From contig NZ_LMGJ01000005.1 in assembly GCF_001427385.1 (NCBI RefSeq), forward strand, positions 18,288-82,287: a DNA stretch of 64,000 bases. Reading direction: 5' to 3'. This document shows, piece after piece, positions 7,784 to 16,372 of the stretch (the first letter of the stretch is position 1; each line of letters opens with the position of its first letter). A model generated the notes under the pieces. It did not search any database and was not told the DNA's origin. It was given only the letters and a program-made list of their open reading frames with translations. The translations under genes and the position numbers were made by a program. Source of the DNA: Mesorhizobium sp. Root157. Lineage in GTDB: Bacteria > Pseudomonadota > Alphaproteobacteria > Rhizobiales > Rhizobiaceae.

Positions 7784-10769
7784 TGAGATGCTCTCCCTTT
7801 TCATCGAAGAACACCATGCCGGTAATCTCGACCTCGATGGTGCGGTCCGGCATCGGCACGTAGAGCGTTTCGCCCATGCGCCCACGTCCGCCGGCGACGA
7901 GCGCCAGTGCGATTGAGCGGCCACAGTTCTCCGACCAATAGCTCGACGTGACGTGGCCGATCATCTTCATCGGGATCGGCTGCTTGGGATCGGCGACGAT
8001 CTGGGCGCCCTCTTCCAGCACGGTGTTCGGATCCTTCGTCTTCAAGCCGACCAGTTGCTTGCGGCCCCTGGCGAGCAGATCGGGGCGCCTCAGCCCGCGG
8101 ATACCGACGAAGTCGGTCTTCTTCTTGCCGACCACCCAGTCGAGACCGGCATCGTTCGGCGTGACCGTGCCGTCCGTGTCCTGGCCGACGATGATGTAGC
8201 CTTTCTCGGCGCGCAGAACGTGCATGGTTTCGGTGCCGTAGGTGCAGGCGCCGTGCTTCTGGCCTTCGGCCCAAAGCGCTTCCCACACCGCCTCGCCGTA
8301 GTCGGCCGGCACATTGACCTCGAAGCCGCGCTCACCCGAAAACGACATGCGGAACAGGCGCGTCGGCACGCCGCAGATCTTGCCTTCGCGCACCGACATA
8401 TGCGGCATCGCCGCGTCCGACATGTCGATGCCTTCGACCAGCGGCTCGATGATTTTGCGGGAGTTAGGCCCCTGCACGGCAATGACGGCCCATTGCTCCG
8501 AAATGGAGGTCAGCCAGACATTGAGGTCAGGAAACTCGGTCTGGAGGTAATCCTCCATATGGTTCATGACTCGGGCGGCACCGCCGGTGGTCGTGGTGAC
8601 GTGGAAGCGGTCGGCGGCAAGGCGGCCGACGACGCCGTCGTCATAGATGAAGCCGTCCTCGCGCAGCATGACGCCGTAGCGGCAGCGACCGACTTCCAGC
8701 TTCTCCCACGGGTTGGTGTAGAGAAGCTCCATGAATTTTGCCGCATCCGGCCCGACGACTTCGATCTTGCCGAGGGTCGAGGCGTCGAACAGGCCGGCCG
8801 CCTTGCGCACGGTGACGCATTCGCGGTTGACGGAGGCGTGAATGTCCTCGCCTTCCTTGGGGAAGTACCAGGCGCGCTTCCACTGGCCGACATCCTCGAA
8901 CACCGCGCCGTTGCGCTCCGCCCAGCCATGGGTTGTGGTGCGGCGGGTGGGATCGAACAGCTTGCCACGCGCATGGCCGACGATTGCGCCGAAGGTGACC
9001 GGCGTATAGGGCGCACGGAAGGTGGTCAGTCCGACTTCCGGAATCTGCTTGCCGAGTTCGTCGGCGGCAATCGCCAGACCGTGCATGTTGGAGGTTTTGC
9101 CCTGGTCGGTCGCCATGCCGTTGGTGGTGAAACGCTTGACGTGCTCGATGGAGCGCATGCCTTCATGGACTGCCTGGCGGATATCCTTGGCCGTGACGTC
9201 GTTCTGGAAATCCACGAACGCCTTGACCGTGGTGCCGGAGCCAGCACCGGGGGCAGCACCCAGCATGCCGCGCGACCAGCTTTCGCTGGCCTCGACTTTC
9301 GGCTTGGCGGGTTTCGCGGCCTTGCCGCCGGCTTCCTTGGCCGCCTTGGCGCCAGCCGCATAGGCTTCGTCGAGGCAGGCCGACAGACCGTCGGTGCCGT
9401 TGCAGGCGCCGGCTGAAATGCAGTCCTGCGCATAGGTGCCGGGCAGGAAGCGCTTGACCTCGTCGTTGAAGGCAACCTTGCCCCGCGACTGCGAGAACAG
9501 ATGCACCGAAGGCGTCCAGCCGGCAGACATCAACACAGCGTCGACAGGGATGGTGCGCTCGCCGCCACCATTCTTGGGCTGAACGGTCATCGAATTGACC
9601 CGCAGCTTACCGCCGACGCGCACGACCGCGCGCCCGCCATGGATTTCGATGCCGAGCGCGCGCGCCTCGTCGATGACGCTGCCTGCCGGATTGTCGCGCA
9701 GATCGACGATGGCGGCGACGTTGACGCCCGCCTTCTTCAGGTCGATGGCAGCGGCATAGGCGCTGTCATTGGCGGTGTAGACACCGACATTTCGGCCAAC
9801 CGCGACGCCATAATGGTTGAGATAGGCGCGTGCAGCAGAGGCCAGCATGACGCCGGGGCGGTCGTTGTCGGCGAACACCATATGGCGCTCGATGGCGCCG
9901 GTGGCAATGACGACGCGCTTGGCCCTGACCTGCCAAAGCCGCTCGCGCGGCAGGTCGGGATCGGGGCTCTGCAAGTGGTCGCTGACGCGTTCGACCAGCC
10001 CGACGAAGTTCTGCGCATAATAACCGAAGGCGGTTGTGCGCGGCAGAACCCGCACATTGTCCATGGCGACGAGCCTAGCGATGGCGGCCTGGGCCCAATC
10101 CCAGCCGTTCCGGCCGTCAATGGTCGAGCCGCTTTCGAAGCGCAGCGCACCGCCAAGCTCGGCCTGTTCGTCGCACAGTATGACGCGAAGTCCCGTTTCG
10201 GCGGCGGCAAGGGCGGCGGCGATGCCGGCGGCTCCTCCCCCCAGCACCAGCACCTCGCAATGAGCAAAACGCGCGGCGTAGTGGTCCGGGTCCGGCAGGT
10301 CGGGCGAAACACCAAGGCCGGCGGCGGCGCGGATCTTCGGCTCGTAAAGGCTCTTCCAGGCGGCCTTCGGCCACATGAAGGTCTTGTAGTAGAAACCGGC
10401 GGAAAACAGCGGCGAGGCAACATCATTGACCGCGCCGACGTCGAAGGAAAGCGAGGGCCAGCGGTTTTGCGACACCGCCGTCAGGCCGTCATAGAGTTCC
10501 TGCACGGTCGCGCGCACATTGGGCGTCTTGCGTGCGGCATCGCGATGGATGCCGACCAGAGCATTCGGCTCCTCCGCACCTGCCGACAGAATGCCGCGCG
10601 GACGGTGATACTTGAACGAACGGCCGACGAGATGGACGCCGTTGGCTAGAAGCGCCGACGCCAATGTATCGCCGGCGAGACCGGAATAGGCCTTGTCGTC
10701 GAAGGTGAAACGGGCCGTCCTGGCCTGGGTCAGGCGACCCTTGCCGGAGATGCGGAAGGATGCACTCAT
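7776..10769 (-). CDS. soxA: Sarcosine oxidase subunit alpha
   Basis: The 997-residue large subunit of the complex that oxidises sarcosine to glycine and passes the one-carbon unit to tetrahydrofolate as 5,10-methylene-THF while making hydrogen peroxide. An N-terminal ferredoxin-like domain (about 1-110, with RSFKYHRPRGI) is followed by an NAD-binding Rossmann domain with VLVLGGGAAGIAAALAA at 173-189, then a C-terminal aminomethyltransferase (GcvT-like, THF-binding) half from about residue 610, including GERGFEVNVPADYGEAVWEA. A Lys/Ala/Pro-rich linker lies near 470-490. The ATG overlaps the soxD stop by four bases. Length and domain order match the family. Confidence 0.96.
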   Translation of the reverse strand: MSASFRISGKGRLTQARTARFTFDDKAYSGLAGDTLASALLANGVHLVGRSFKYHRPRGILSAGAEEPNALVGIHRDAARKTPNVRATVQELYDGLTAVSQNRWPSLSFDVGAVNDVASPLFSAGFYYKTFMWPKAAWKSLYEPKIRAAAGLGVSPDLPDPDHYAARFAHCEVLVLGGGAAGIAAALAAAETGLRVILCDEQAELGGALRFESGSTIDGRNGWDWAQAAIARLVAMDNVRVLPRTTAFGYYAQNFVGLVERVSDHLQSPDPDLPRERLWQVRAKRVVIATGAIERHMVFADNDRPGVMLASAARAYLNHYGVAVGRNVGVYTANDSAYAAAIDLKKAGVNVAAIVDLRDNPAGSVIDEARALGIEIHGGRAVVRVGGKLRVNSMTVQPKNGGGERTIPVDAVLMSAGWTPSVHLFSQSRGKVAFNDEVKRFLPGTYAQDCISAGACNGTDGLSACLDEAYAAGAKAAKEAGGKAAKPAKPKVEASESWSRGMLGAAPGAGSGTTVKAFVDFQNDVTAKDIRQAVHEGMRSIEHVKRFTTNGMATDQGKTSNMHGLAIAADELGKQIPEVGLTTFRAPYTPVTFGAIVGHARGKLFDPTRRTTTHGWAERNGAVFEDVGQWKRAWYFPKEGEDIHASVNRECVTVRKAAGLFDASTLGKIEVVGPDAAKFMELLYTNPWEKLEVGRCRYGVMLREDGFIYDDGVVGRLAADRFHVTTTTGGAARVMNHMEDYLQTEFPDLNVWLTSISEQWAVIAVQGPNSRKIIEPLVEGIDMSDAAMPHMSVREGKICGVPTRLFRMSFSGERGFEVNVPADYGEAVWEALWAEGQKHGACTYGTETMHVLRAEKGYIIVGQDTDGTVTPNDAGLDWVVGKKKTDFVGIRGLRRPDLLARGRKQLVGLKTKDPNTVLEEGAQIVADPKQPIPMKMIGHVTSSYWSENCGRSIALALVAGGRGRMGETLYVPMPDRTIEVEITGMVFFDEKGEHLNG

Positions 10770-11062
10770 TTGCCCGCTCCCGGCAGTTTTTTGGGCTTCG
10801 GCTCGCCCGCCTTGTAGGTCATGATGAATTTGTCGGACACGGAATCACGCACCGCATTGAAGAAGCGGGCGCAGCCGTGCACATGCCGCCAGCGCTCGTA
10901 GACGAGGCCCTTGGTATTGGCGCGGATGAAGAAGAATTTCTCGAAATCCTCGTCGCTTTCCGCAACGATGTTGGCCGGGCGCGCGATATGCGCCTCGCCG
11001 GCATTGCGGAATTCGAGTTCCGGACGCTCTTCTTCGCAGTAAGGGCAATGGATCAGAAGCAT
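10766..11062 (-). CDS. soxD: Sarcosine oxidase subunit delta
   Basis: The 98-residue zinc-binding small subunit of heterotetrameric sarcosine oxidase. Zinc ligands are visible as CPYC at residues 6-9 and the distal HVHGCARFF motif (about 60-68), matching the family pattern of three Cys and one His. It sits between soxB (9 bases upstream) and soxA (4-base ATGA overlap), the usual B-D-A-G order. Confidence 0.95.
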   Translation of the reverse strand: MLLIHCPYCEEERPELEFRNAGEAHIARPANIVAESDEDFEKFFFIRANTKGLVYERWRHVHGCARFFNAVRDSVSDKFIMTYKAGEPKPKKLPGAGK

Positions 11063-11071
11063 GGTTTCCCC

Positions 11072-12325
11072 TCAGTGCGCCACGGCGGCGGCTGCCGCCT
11101 CGTCGATCAGCCGGCCGGTGCGGAAGCGCTCCAGCGTAAAGGGCGCATTGATCGGATGAGGTTCGTCCCGGGCGATGGTGTGGGCAAAGACATTGGCCGA
11201 GCCCGGCGTCGCCTTGAAGCCGCCCGTACCCCAGCCGCAGTTCACGTAGAGGCCCTTGACCGGCGTCTTGGCGAGGATCGGCGAACGATCCGGCGTGACG
11301 TCGACGATGCCGCCCCACGAGCGCAGCATCTTCATGCGCGTGAACATGGGGAACATCTCGCAGATGGCGTCGAGCGTGTGTTCAAGGATGTGCAGGCCGC
11401 CGGTCTGCGAATAGGAGGTGTACTGGTCGGTACCGGCGCCGATGACCAGTTCTCCCTTGTCGGACTGGGAGATATAGGCGTGCACGGTGTTGGACATCAC
11501 CACGCAGGGCACGATCGGCTTGACCGGTTCGGACACCAGCGCCTGCAGCGGATAGCTTTCAAGCGGCATGCGAACGCCGGCCATGTTCATCAGCACCGAA
11601 GTGTGGCCGGCAGCGACGACTCCGACCTTTTTCGCGCCGATGAAGCCGCGCGCCGTCTCGACGCCGGCAACTTCGCCGTTCGGTCCGCGCTTGATGCCGG
11701 TGACCTCGCAATTCTGGATGATGTCGACGCCGCGCGCCGAAGCGCCGCGCGCATAGCCCCACGCCACCGCGTCGTGGCGGGCGGTGCCGCCACGCCGCTG
11801 AAGGGCAGCCCCCAGAACCGGATAACGGGCGTCCTTCGAGATGTTGAGCGGCGGGCAGAATTCCTTGGCCTGCTCCGGCGTCAGCCACTCATTGTCGATG
11901 CCGTTCAGCCGGTTGGCATGGATGTGGCGCTTGAACACCTGGATGTCATGGATGTTGTGGGCGAGCATCATGACGCCGCGGGCCGAATACATGACGTTGT
12001 AGTTGAGGTCCTGGGAAAGCCCGTCCCACAACTTCAGTGCATGGTCGTAGATGCCGGCCGATTCGTCATAGAGATAGTTGGAACGGATGATGGTGGTGTT
12101 GCGGCCGGTGTTGCCGCCGCCCAGCCATCCCTTTTCCAGAACGGCCACATTGGTGATGCCGTGTTCCTTGGCAAGATAGTAGGCGGTGCCCAGTCCATGG
12201 CCGCCGGCACCGATGATAATGACGTCATATTCTTTCTTGGGTTCGGGCGAGGACCATTGTTCCTCCCAGCCCTTGTGGGCACGCATGGCCTCGCGGGCGA
12301 TGGCGAATACTGAATATTTTTTCAC
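11072..12325 (-). CDS. soxB: Sarcosine oxidase subunit beta
   Basis: A 417-residue FAD/FMN-binding subunit carrying the amine-oxidation site. The dinucleotide-binding motif [19 protein letters not shown] is near residues 35-53 and the C-terminal part has the [14 protein letters not shown] segment typical of the family. The GTG at 12325 (giving [12 protein letters not shown], like the usual family N-terminus) is chosen; a TTG at 12334 would add three residues. It is the first gene of soxBDAG. No glyA, purU or folD accompanies the operon in this window, so the folate-handling steps must be encoded elsewhere. Confidence 0.94.
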   Translation of the reverse strand: MKKYSVFAIAREAMRAHKGWEEQWSSPEPKKEYDVIIIGAGGHGLGTAYYLAKEHGITNVAVLEKGWLGGGNTGRNTTIIRSNYLYDESAGIYDHALKLWDGLSQDLNYNVMYSARGVMMLAHNIHDIQVFKRHIHANRLNGIDNEWLTPEQAKEFCPPLNISKDARYPVLGAALQRRGGTARHDAVAWGYARGASARGVDIIQNCEVTGIKRGPNGEVAGVETARGFIGAKKVGVVAAGHTSVLMNMAGVRMPLESYPLQALVSEPVKPIVPCVVMSNTVHAYISQSDKGELVIGAGTDQYTSYSQTGGLHILEHTLDAICEMFPMFTRMKMLRSWGGIVDVTPDRSPILAKTPVKGLYVNCGWGTGGFKATPGSANVFAHTIARDEPHPINAPFTLERFRTGRLIDEAAAAAVAH

Positions 12326-12548
12326 GTGTTCCAAGCCTCGCGGATGACGAGCGGCGCTCGATACGCCTGGTGCGCGAGGTGTACCACTAGCGAAACCGTG
12401 CGGCCATCCTTGCGCTGTTTGCGACGACTAGTGCCGCTTTGCGCGATACGCAAGCGGCGCGGCAAACGGCCTGTGGGTATTGCCGCTTGAAGCTTCGCAA
12501 GGGGAGCATGGCGGTGCTAGAGGCATAAGGTCCACAAAGGAGGGACGC

Positions 12549-14057
12549 GTGAAGGTAGATATAGACATGGGAGCAGCCGCGCCGGGCAAGCCTGCCATGC
12601 TGGATCTTGAGGAATTGCTGGCCACCCGCTTGCTCGTGCAGGGCAATTCGGGTTCCGGCAAGTCGCACCTTCTGCGCCGTTTGCTGGAACAGAGCGCGCC
12701 GTGGGTGCAGCAATGCGTCATCGACCCGGAGGGCGACTTCGTCACCTTGGCCGACAAGTTCGGCCATATTGTCGTCGACGCGCAGCGCACCGAGAACGAA
12801 CTGACGCGTATTGCCGGCCGCATCCGCCAGCACCGGGTGTCGGTGGTGCTCAACCTCGAGGGCCTCGACGTCGAGCAGCAGATGCGCGCTGCCGCAGCCT
12901 TCCTTGGCGGCATGTTCGATGCCGAGCGCGAATACTGGTATCCGGTGCTTGTCGTGGTCGACGAGGCGCAGCTGTTTGCACCGGCAGTGGCGGGTGAAGT
13001 TTCGGACGAAGCGCGCAAGGTTTCGCTCGGCGCCATGACCAATTTGATGTGCCGCGGCCGCAAGCGCGGGCTTGCCGGCGTCATCGCCACGCAGCGGCTG
13101 GCCAAGCTCGCCAAGAACGTGGCGGCGGAAGCTTCGAATTTCCTGATGGGCCGCACCTTCCTCGACATCGACATGGCCCGCGCCGCCGACCTGCTCGGCA
13201 TGGACCGCAGGCAAGCCGAGATGTTCCGCGACCTTGCACGCGGCCATTTCGTGGCGCTAGGCCCCGCGATCTCGCGCAGGCCGCTGCCGGTGACGATCGG
13301 CGCGGTCGAGACCTCGGCCCGATCGGTCAGCCCCAAACTGATGCCGCTGCCCGAAACGACGGAGGACACCCGCGACCTGATCTTCACGCCCGGCCCCGAG
13401 GAGACGAGGCAGCCGGTGCGGCGTGCGCCGCCGCCCGCCCCGACACCGACCGCCGACATCATCGCCCAGCTGTCGCGCCCGCAGCCGGCGCCGGAACCGC
13501 CGGCGGAACCGGTGTTCGCCATCATCGACGAGGCCGAGCGGGCGGCGGGCATCGATGCGGTGATGCACGAAATCCTCGAAGACCCCGACGCGGCGTTCCG
13601 TACAGATGCTGTTCTTTACCAGGATTTCCTGGTGCGCTGCCGCATCCGCCGCGTTGCCGGCGAACCTGTCCAGCTTTCCGCTTTCCGCCGCAAGCTGGCG
13701 GTGGCGCGCGCCGGCGTCGACCGCGAGACGGCTGGCGGCGAAAACTGGGCAACGGCGCTCAGCCTGTCTGAAAGCCTGCCGGAAGACCTGCAAGGCGTGT
13801 TCCTGGTGGTGGCGCAAGCGGCCATCTCCAGCGCGCCCTGCCCGTCGGACGCCACGTTGGCCCGCACCTATGGCAGCCATTCGCCGCGCCGGGCGCGCCG
13901 GCTGCTCACCTATTTCGAGGAACGCAACCTGCTCGTGGTGCGCACCGACTTCCACGGCAAGCGGGTGCTGGCTTTTCCCGACCTCGGCTGCGAAACCGCA
14001 CCCGGCGACCCCAATGCGCCGGACGACGCGGCAAGCGCGCGCGACGCCGCGGAATAG
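12549..14057 (+). CDS. HerA/DUF87-like ATPase with unassigned C-terminal region
   Basis: A 502-residue protein. The N-terminal ~250 residues are a HerA-type P-loop ATPase: Walker A GNSGSGKS at 32-39, Walker B VLVVVDEAQLF ending near 142, and the sensor-like VIATQRLAKLAK. In this family the motor belongs to DNA-translocating or archaeal HerA-like ATPases. After about residue 285 comes a Pro-rich linker (APPPAPTPT and following) and a ~170-residue C-terminal part with helical segments that I do not recognise; its end looks like a winged-helix (TYGSHSPRRARRLLTYFEERNLLVV). The GTG at 12549 has AAGGAGGG immediately upstream. A frame extension to 12480 is rejected. The partner and role are unknown; no NurA-like nuclease is next to it. 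Confidence 0.8.
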   Translation: MKVDIDMGAAAPGKPAMLDLEELLATRLLVQGNSGSGKSHLLRRLLEQSAPWVQQCVIDPEGDFVTLADKFGHIVVDAQRTENELTRIAGRIRQHRVSVVLNLEGLDVEQQMRAAAAFLGGMFDAEREYWYPVLVVVDEAQLFAPAVAGEVSDEARKVSLGAMTNLMCRGRKRGLAGVIATQRLAKLAKNVAAEASNFLMGRTFLDIDMARAADLLGMDRRQAEMFRDLARGHFVALGPAISRRPLPVTIGAVETSARSVSPKLMPLPETTEDTRDLIFTPGPEETRQPVRRAPPPAPTPTADIIAQLSRPQPAPEPPAEPVFAIIDEAERAAGIDAVMHEILEDPDAAFRTDAVLYQDFLVRCRIRRVAGEPVQLSAFRRKLAVARAGVDRETAGGENWATALSLSESLPEDLQGVFLVVAQAAISSAPCPSDATLARTYGSHSPRRARRLLTYFEERNLLVVRTDFHGKRVLAFPDLGCETAPGDPNAPDDAASARDAAE

Positions 14058-14211
14058 CGACGGCAGATTCGATCGGGTTCTCGACTCTTTGTGTGGACAT
14101 CCGATGTTGATTCTGCTATCAGCCGCCAAAATTCGTGGTGGGGTCTGCCACGGAGGCGAGCGGCTATCGCCGTTTGTTGGATGGCTTTGAACCCGAAAGA
14201 CAGGATTGCCC

Positions 14212-14469
14212 GTGCAGGTACTCGTCCGCGACAATAACGTTGACCAGGCGCTCCGCGCACTGAAGAAGAAGATGCAGCGCGAAGGCATCTTCCGTGAAAT
14301 GAAGATGCGCGGACATTACGAGAAGCCGTCGGAAAAGCGTGCGCGCGAGAAGGCCGAAGCCGTTCGCCGCGCCCGCAAGCTGGCCCGCAAGCGCGCCCAG
14401 CGCGAAGGCCTGCTGCCGATGACGCCGCGCCCGGTCGCTGCTCCCGGCGCTGCACGCGCGCCGCGCTGA
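14212..14469 (+). CDS. rpsU: 30S ribosomal protein S21
   Basis: An 85-residue S21. The GTG start gives [19 protein letters not shown], the standard rhizobial N-terminus, with AGGA six bases upstream; a TTG two codons earlier is less likely. The middle is strongly basic, as usual for S21 ([19 protein letters not shown]), followed by an Ala/Pro-rich tail of about 15 residues. S21 acts in translation initiation on the small subunit. A strong terminator follows. Confidence 0.95.
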   Translation: MQVLVRDNNVDQALRALKKKMQREGIFREMKMRGHYEKPSEKRAREKAEAVRRARKLARKRAQREGLLPMTPRPVAAPGAARAPR

Positions 14470-14505
14470 CCACGTCAGTTTTTCGCCCCTTTCGGGGGAT
14501 ATTTG

Positions 14506-14544
14506 AGGTGGCGCGATGCTCGATCGCGGCCACCTTTTTATTTT
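14506..14544 (+). terminator. Rho-independent terminator of rpsU
   Basis: AGGTGGC (14506-14512) pairs with GCCACCT (14529-14535), continued by GCGAT/ATCGC around a GCTCG loop with one bulged G, then a TTTTTATTTT tract. It begins 37 bases after the rpsU stop. Confidence 0.85.
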
Positions 14545-14715
14545 GGTCTGGCATTTGGAGCGGAAATGAACCAGCACCAGGCGGCGTGGGGCTGCAGCGG
14601 CGCGTCCGGCAGGACGCGCAAACGACGTTGTAGTACTATGAATCTGCGCATGATTTCTTGAGGATCGATTCCGATTTTCAGGGTGATGCGCCAAGCCAGC
14701 TAACGAGACGAGGAC

Positions 14716-15570
14716 ATGACAGCGATGGATGCTTTGACCGAAAGGCGCACAACCGCGCGTCACAGCTTTGCCTTGGCGATGGCCTTTGCCTCCCTGTTGG
14801 CGCTGGCCGCATGCCAGTCAGGTCCCGTGGGCGAACTCGCCAGCATCGACACGGCGCAAGGTTCGGCCGAAAACATTTCCTCGCTGACCCAGGTGATCAG
14901 CAGCAATCCGCGCGATCCGGAGGGCTACAACGTACGCGGCTCCGCCTATGGCCGCGGCGGCAAGTATCAGCAGGCACTGAAGGATTTCGACACGGCGATC
15001 GAACTCAATCCGAACTTCTACCAGGCCTATTCCAACCGCGCGCTGATTTATCGCTTCCTTGGTGACCAGAACAAGGCACTGGCCGACTACAACCGTTCGA
15101 TCCAGATCAATGCGAGCTACGATGCCGCCTATATCGGCCGCGGCAACCTCTACCGCAGGGCGGGACGCACGCAGGAAGCTTTCAACGATTTCCAGAAGGC
15201 CATCCAGCTCGACACGACCGACGCCCGCGCCTACCACAATCGCGGCCTGATCTATCAGAGCCAGGGCCAGCACAAATATGCCATCGAGGATTTCTCGACC
15301 TCGATTTCGCTGGCGCCCGATGCATCCGAGCCATACAACGGCCGCGGCCTTTCCTATCTGGCGCTGAATCAGGAAGACAACGCCTTCGCCGACTTCAACA
15401 TGGCGATCAAGCTAGACGCCAAGAACGCCGAAGCCTGGACCAACCAGGCGCTCGTCTATGAGCGGCGCGGCGACAAGGCGAAGGCGGCGAAGTCTTATCG
15501 CGAAGCCGTGCGGCTCAATCCGACCTACCAGCCGGCCAAGGACGGCCTTTCACGCACCCAGACGGGTTGA
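14716..15570 (+). CDS. TPR-repeat lipoprotein (NlpI-like)
   Basis: A 284-residue protein. A lipoprotein signal peptide ends in the lipobox LAAC with the modifiable Cys at residue 33. From about 55 onward there are six or more tetratricopeptide repeats, each recognisable by the YNRGxxY/ALxDFxxAIxLxP pattern (NVRGSAYGRGGKYQQALKD, SNRALIYRFLGDQNKALAD, GRGNLYRRAGRTQEAF and so on). It is thus a lipid-anchored, periplasm-facing protein-interaction scaffold, similar in build to NlpI. Start choice is uncertain between ATG 14716 and ATG 14725; GAGGA at 14710-14714 fits the second better. It appears monocistronic. Confidence 0.85.
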   Translation: MTAMDALTERRTTARHSFALAMAFASLLALAACQSGPVGELASIDTAQGSAENISSLTQVISSNPRDPEGYNVRGSAYGRGGKYQQALKDFDTAIELNPNFYQAYSNRALIYRFLGDQNKALADYNRSIQINASYDAAYIGRGNLYRRAGRTQEAFNDFQKAIQLDTTDARAYHNRGLIYQSQGQHKYAIEDFSTSISLAPDASEPYNGRGLSYLALNQEDNAFADFNMAIKLDAKNAEAWTNQALVYERRGDKAKAAKSYREAVRLNPTYQPAKDGLSRTQTG

Positions 15571-15601
15571 TCGCGGCGTTCGATCTCCACTGAAGGCTGA
15601 G

Positions 15602-15656
15602 TAGAGCGCGTCGCGACCTCCCAGATTCGCCGGCCGCGCTCCAAGTATTTGTTTTT
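15602..15656. repeat. Dispersed palindromic intergenic repeat, copy 1
   Basis: TAGAGCGCG (15602-15610) and CGCGCTCCAAG (15635-15645) form imperfect inverted arms around a ~24-base centre containing the sequence CCAGATTCGCCGG, followed by TATTTGTTTTT. Related copies are at 34842-34900 and 37639-37695. It lies between the TPR gene and the DUF992 gene. Confidence 0.7.
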
Positions 15657-15810
15657 GGCTTTGCGGGCAGATGCGCAGCCGTTTTCGACGGTTGCGTTTT
15701 CGCCATGCCATCATCACGCCATGGTTGCAGGGAACGCTTTGCCTGCCTGGGGCGTTTTTCAATCGTCCAACGCCCCACCTGTTACTGGATCCTGCTTCAG
15801 GAGAGATTTC

Positions 15811-16287
15811 ATGATCAAGAAACTTGCCCTCGCCGCGACGTTTGCCGCCCTTGGCCTGGCAACCTCGGCGAACGCCACCGGCCGCTTCGAACTCGGCGTC
15901 CTCGACTGCTCGATCGATGGAGGTACGGCCTACGTCGTGACATCCAACAAGGGCGTGTCTTGCACATTCCGCCCGTCGAACGGCGGCGCGTCCGAAGTCT
16001 ACACCGGCGTCATTTCCAAGCTGGGCGTCGACCTCGGCACCACCCATCAGGGCCAACTGGTGTGGGCGGTCCTTGCCGCCACGCGCGACTATGACAGCGG
16101 CAACCTTGCCGGCAACTATTATGGCGTCAACGCCGAGGCGAGCGTCGTGACCGGCGGCGGCGCCAACCTGATGCTCGGCGGCTTCCAGCGCTCCTATGCC
16201 TTGCAGCCGCTGAGCGTGCAGGCTCAGACCGGGCTGAACCTGGCTGTCGCGGTAACGTCGCTCGAACTGATGCATTCGCTGAAATAA
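15811..16287 (+). CDS. DUF992 domain secreted protein
   Basis: A 158-residue periplasmic protein. A Sec signal peptide runs to about residue 22 (IKKLALAATFAALGLATSANA). The mature part matches the DUF992 family pattern: FELGVLDCSIDGGT at the start, SCTFRPSNGG, the VSAEA-like NAEASVVTGGGANLMLGG and the SVQAQTGLNLAVAV end, with two cysteines that probably pair. AGGAGAG lies six bases before the ATG. DUF992 proteins are common in Hyphomicrobiales and have no assigned role. A terminator hairpin follows. Confidence 0.85.
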   Translation: MIKKLALAATFAALGLATSANATGRFELGVLDCSIDGGTAYVVTSNKGVSCTFRPSNGGASEVYTGVISKLGVDLGTTHQGQLVWAVLAATRDYDSGNLAGNYYGVNAEASVVTGGGANLMLGGFQRSYALQPLSVQAQTGLNLAVAVTSLELMHSLK

Positions 16288-16325
16288 CCAGCGATGGGCA
16301 TCGCCCTGGCAAGGCCCGATCCCGC

Positions 16326-16355
16326 AAAGGCGGCGCTGATACGCCGCCTTTTTCT
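16326..16355 (+). terminator. Rho-independent terminator after DUF992 gene
   Basis: GGCGGCG (16329-16335) and CGCCGCC (16342-16348) with a six-base loop; outer A/T pairs (AAA/TTT) extend the stem and a TTTTTCT tract follows. It lies between the convergent DUF992 and coaBC genes and serves the plus strand. Confidence 0.85.
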
Positions 16356-16372
16356 CGTTCAAGGAGGCAGGC

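Noticed and set aside
7953..9416. 487-residue plus-strand open frame opposite soxA
   Set aside because: Shadow of soxA in a GC-rich genome; no start site or domain.
12432..12457. GCCGCTTTGCG/CGCAAGCGGC hairpin as a terminator
   Set aside because: Stem has a bulge and no T tract on either strand, and it lies between divergent genes; not called as a terminator.
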